A DNA stretch of 8,271 nucleotides from Bacteroidales bacterium (GTDB lineage: Bacteria; Bacteroidota; Bacteroidia; Bacteroidales; UBA4181): NCBI GenBank assembly GCA_031264715.1, contig JAISDP010000007.1, positions 1 to 8,271 of the forward strand, written 5' to 3'. A model generated the notes under the pieces. That model was not told the origin of the DNA. It did no database searches and saw nothing but the letters and a program-made list of their open reading frames with translations. Positions 7,586 to 8,271 of this stretch are shown here, one piece after another (position 1 is the stretch's first letter; each line of letters begins with the position of its first letter). The position numbers were made by a program, and so were the translations under genes.

Positions 7586-8271
7586 CTACACATCTGTTTT
7601 CTGGAACAAAGCTGGCACGGTACGCAATAGCAGCACTATATCACCCCAGAATGTATTTTTTTGGGCATACATGTTGTCGAGAATAAAGCGTTCTTCCTCC
7701 GACATAAAACCGCCACGACCACGAAGTTCCACCTGCCAAAGGCCGGTAAGCCCTGCTGCCGCACAGAACCGGCGCGACCAGCGTGATTTGGTGAGGGCAT
7801 GCGCTTCGTAAACCGGCAACGGACGGTTACCAACAATGGACATGTCGCCTTTCAACACATTGAATAACTGTGGTAACTCGTCGATACTGGTATTACGGAT
7901 AAACTTGCCCACTTTGGTGATACGCGGGTCGTTCTGTATTTTCAGGAATGCTTTCTCGGCATTCTGCCGTTTGAGGGCTAACCGCTCGCAAATACGTTCG
8001 CCGTCGTAATGATAAGCGGGCGAACACAACTGGCCTTCGGGCAATTTGGCGCATATCGGGCATACCAGCAATTCCGACTCGTCCCGGACTGCATACTGGT
8101 TGAGGTGCGACACTTCCTTCAAGCGCCTGTCGGCATCGGGATACATCGACCTGAATTTGTAAAAATCGAAGGTCGTGTAATTGGCGCCTACACGTTTCGA
8201 TTTGTAAATCACTTTTCCTTTCGACTCCAACCGTATGGCAATGGCCGTAAATATCAGGACGGGCGACAATA
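7586..8271 (-). CDS. Initiating sugar transferase (polyprenyl-phosphate sugar-1-phosphate transferase), N-terminus cut by right edge
   Basis: The C-terminal 227 or so residues of a PF02397 sugar transferase are present; the true start and the N-terminal membrane part lie beyond the right edge. An in-frame TTG at 8267-8269 is very unlikely to be the start because the leading SPVLIFTAIAIRLESKG is the normal end of the family's membrane anchor. The enzyme places a sugar-1-phosphate on undecaprenyl phosphate at the cytoplasmic face and so starts the repeat unit. Numbering from that TTG, visible motifs are KRVGANYTTFDFYKFRSM (25-42), DPRITKVGKFIRNTSIDELP (114-133) with the Asp-Glu pair at 130-131 that corresponds to the catalytic pair of PglC-type enzymes, SIVGNRPLP (144-152), and AGLTGLWQV (172-180). 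An insert at about 60-112 holds four cysteines (C70, C73, C82, C94). The stop is 44 bases before the TolC-like gene. The substrate is not determined. Confidence 0.92.
   Translation of the reverse strand, partial: LSPVLIFTAIAIRLESKGKVIYKSKRVGANYTTFDFYKFRSMYPDADRRLKEVSHLNQYAVRDESELLVCPICAKLPEGQLCSPAYHYDGERICERLALKRQNAEKAFLKIQNDPRITKVGKFIRNTSIDELPQLFNVLKGDMSIVGNRPLPVYEAHALTKSRWSRRFCAAAGLTGLWQVELRGRGGFMSEEERFILDNMYAQKNTFWGDIVLLLRTVPALFQKTDV

Noticed and set aside
8267..8269. TTG as the start of the sugar transferase.
   Set aside because: It falls inside the typical membrane-anchor segment of the family, so the gene clearly continues past the right edge.

Overview
This window looks like the interior of an exopolysaccharide, capsule or O-antigen biosynthesis locus of a Bacteroidota bacterium, probably of the order Bacteroidales. 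This rests on the protein family styles, on AT-rich upstream regions without a clear Shine-Dalgarno sequence, and on a sugar transferase resembling the Bacteroides type. I could not run a search, so the placement is an inference.

Seven genes all lie on the minus strand, so transcription runs from the right edge to the left edge. They are packed as one probable operon: gaps are 7 to 44 bases, with one 11-base overlap. No rRNA, tRNA, insertion sequence, CRISPR array, terminator or convincing promoter was seen, and no gene-free stretch exceeds 44 bases.

In transcription order the genes are: (1) a sugar transferase that starts the repeat unit on undecaprenyl phosphate, cut by the right edge and carrying a four-cysteine insert; (2) a short TolC-like outer-membrane protein with a single OEP repeat; (3) a Wzz/GumC-type polysaccharide co-polymerase whose C-terminal tyrosine-kinase-like domain keeps its P-loop but has lost other kinase motifs; (4) a Wzy/O-antigen-ligase-type polymerase; (5) a family 2 glycosyltransferase of the rhamnosyltransferase-like group; (6) a membrane-anchored family 2 glycosyltransferase with the QxxRW motif; (7) a family 4 glycosyltransferase, cut by the left edge.

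Together they suggest a Wzx/Wzy-like pathway. The sugar transferase loads the first sugar on the lipid carrier, the three glycosyltransferases extend the unit, the polymerase joins units in the periplasm, and the co-polymerase and TolC-like protein set chain length and may provide the exit path. The flippase (Wzx) and a Wza-type export lipoprotein are not in the window. The most interesting points are the single-repeat TolC protein beside a kinase-degenerate co-polymerase, and the cysteine insert in the sugar transferase. GC content in sampled blocks is clearly lower in the polymerase than in the genes at the two edges, as is common where serotype-specific genes have been exchanged.
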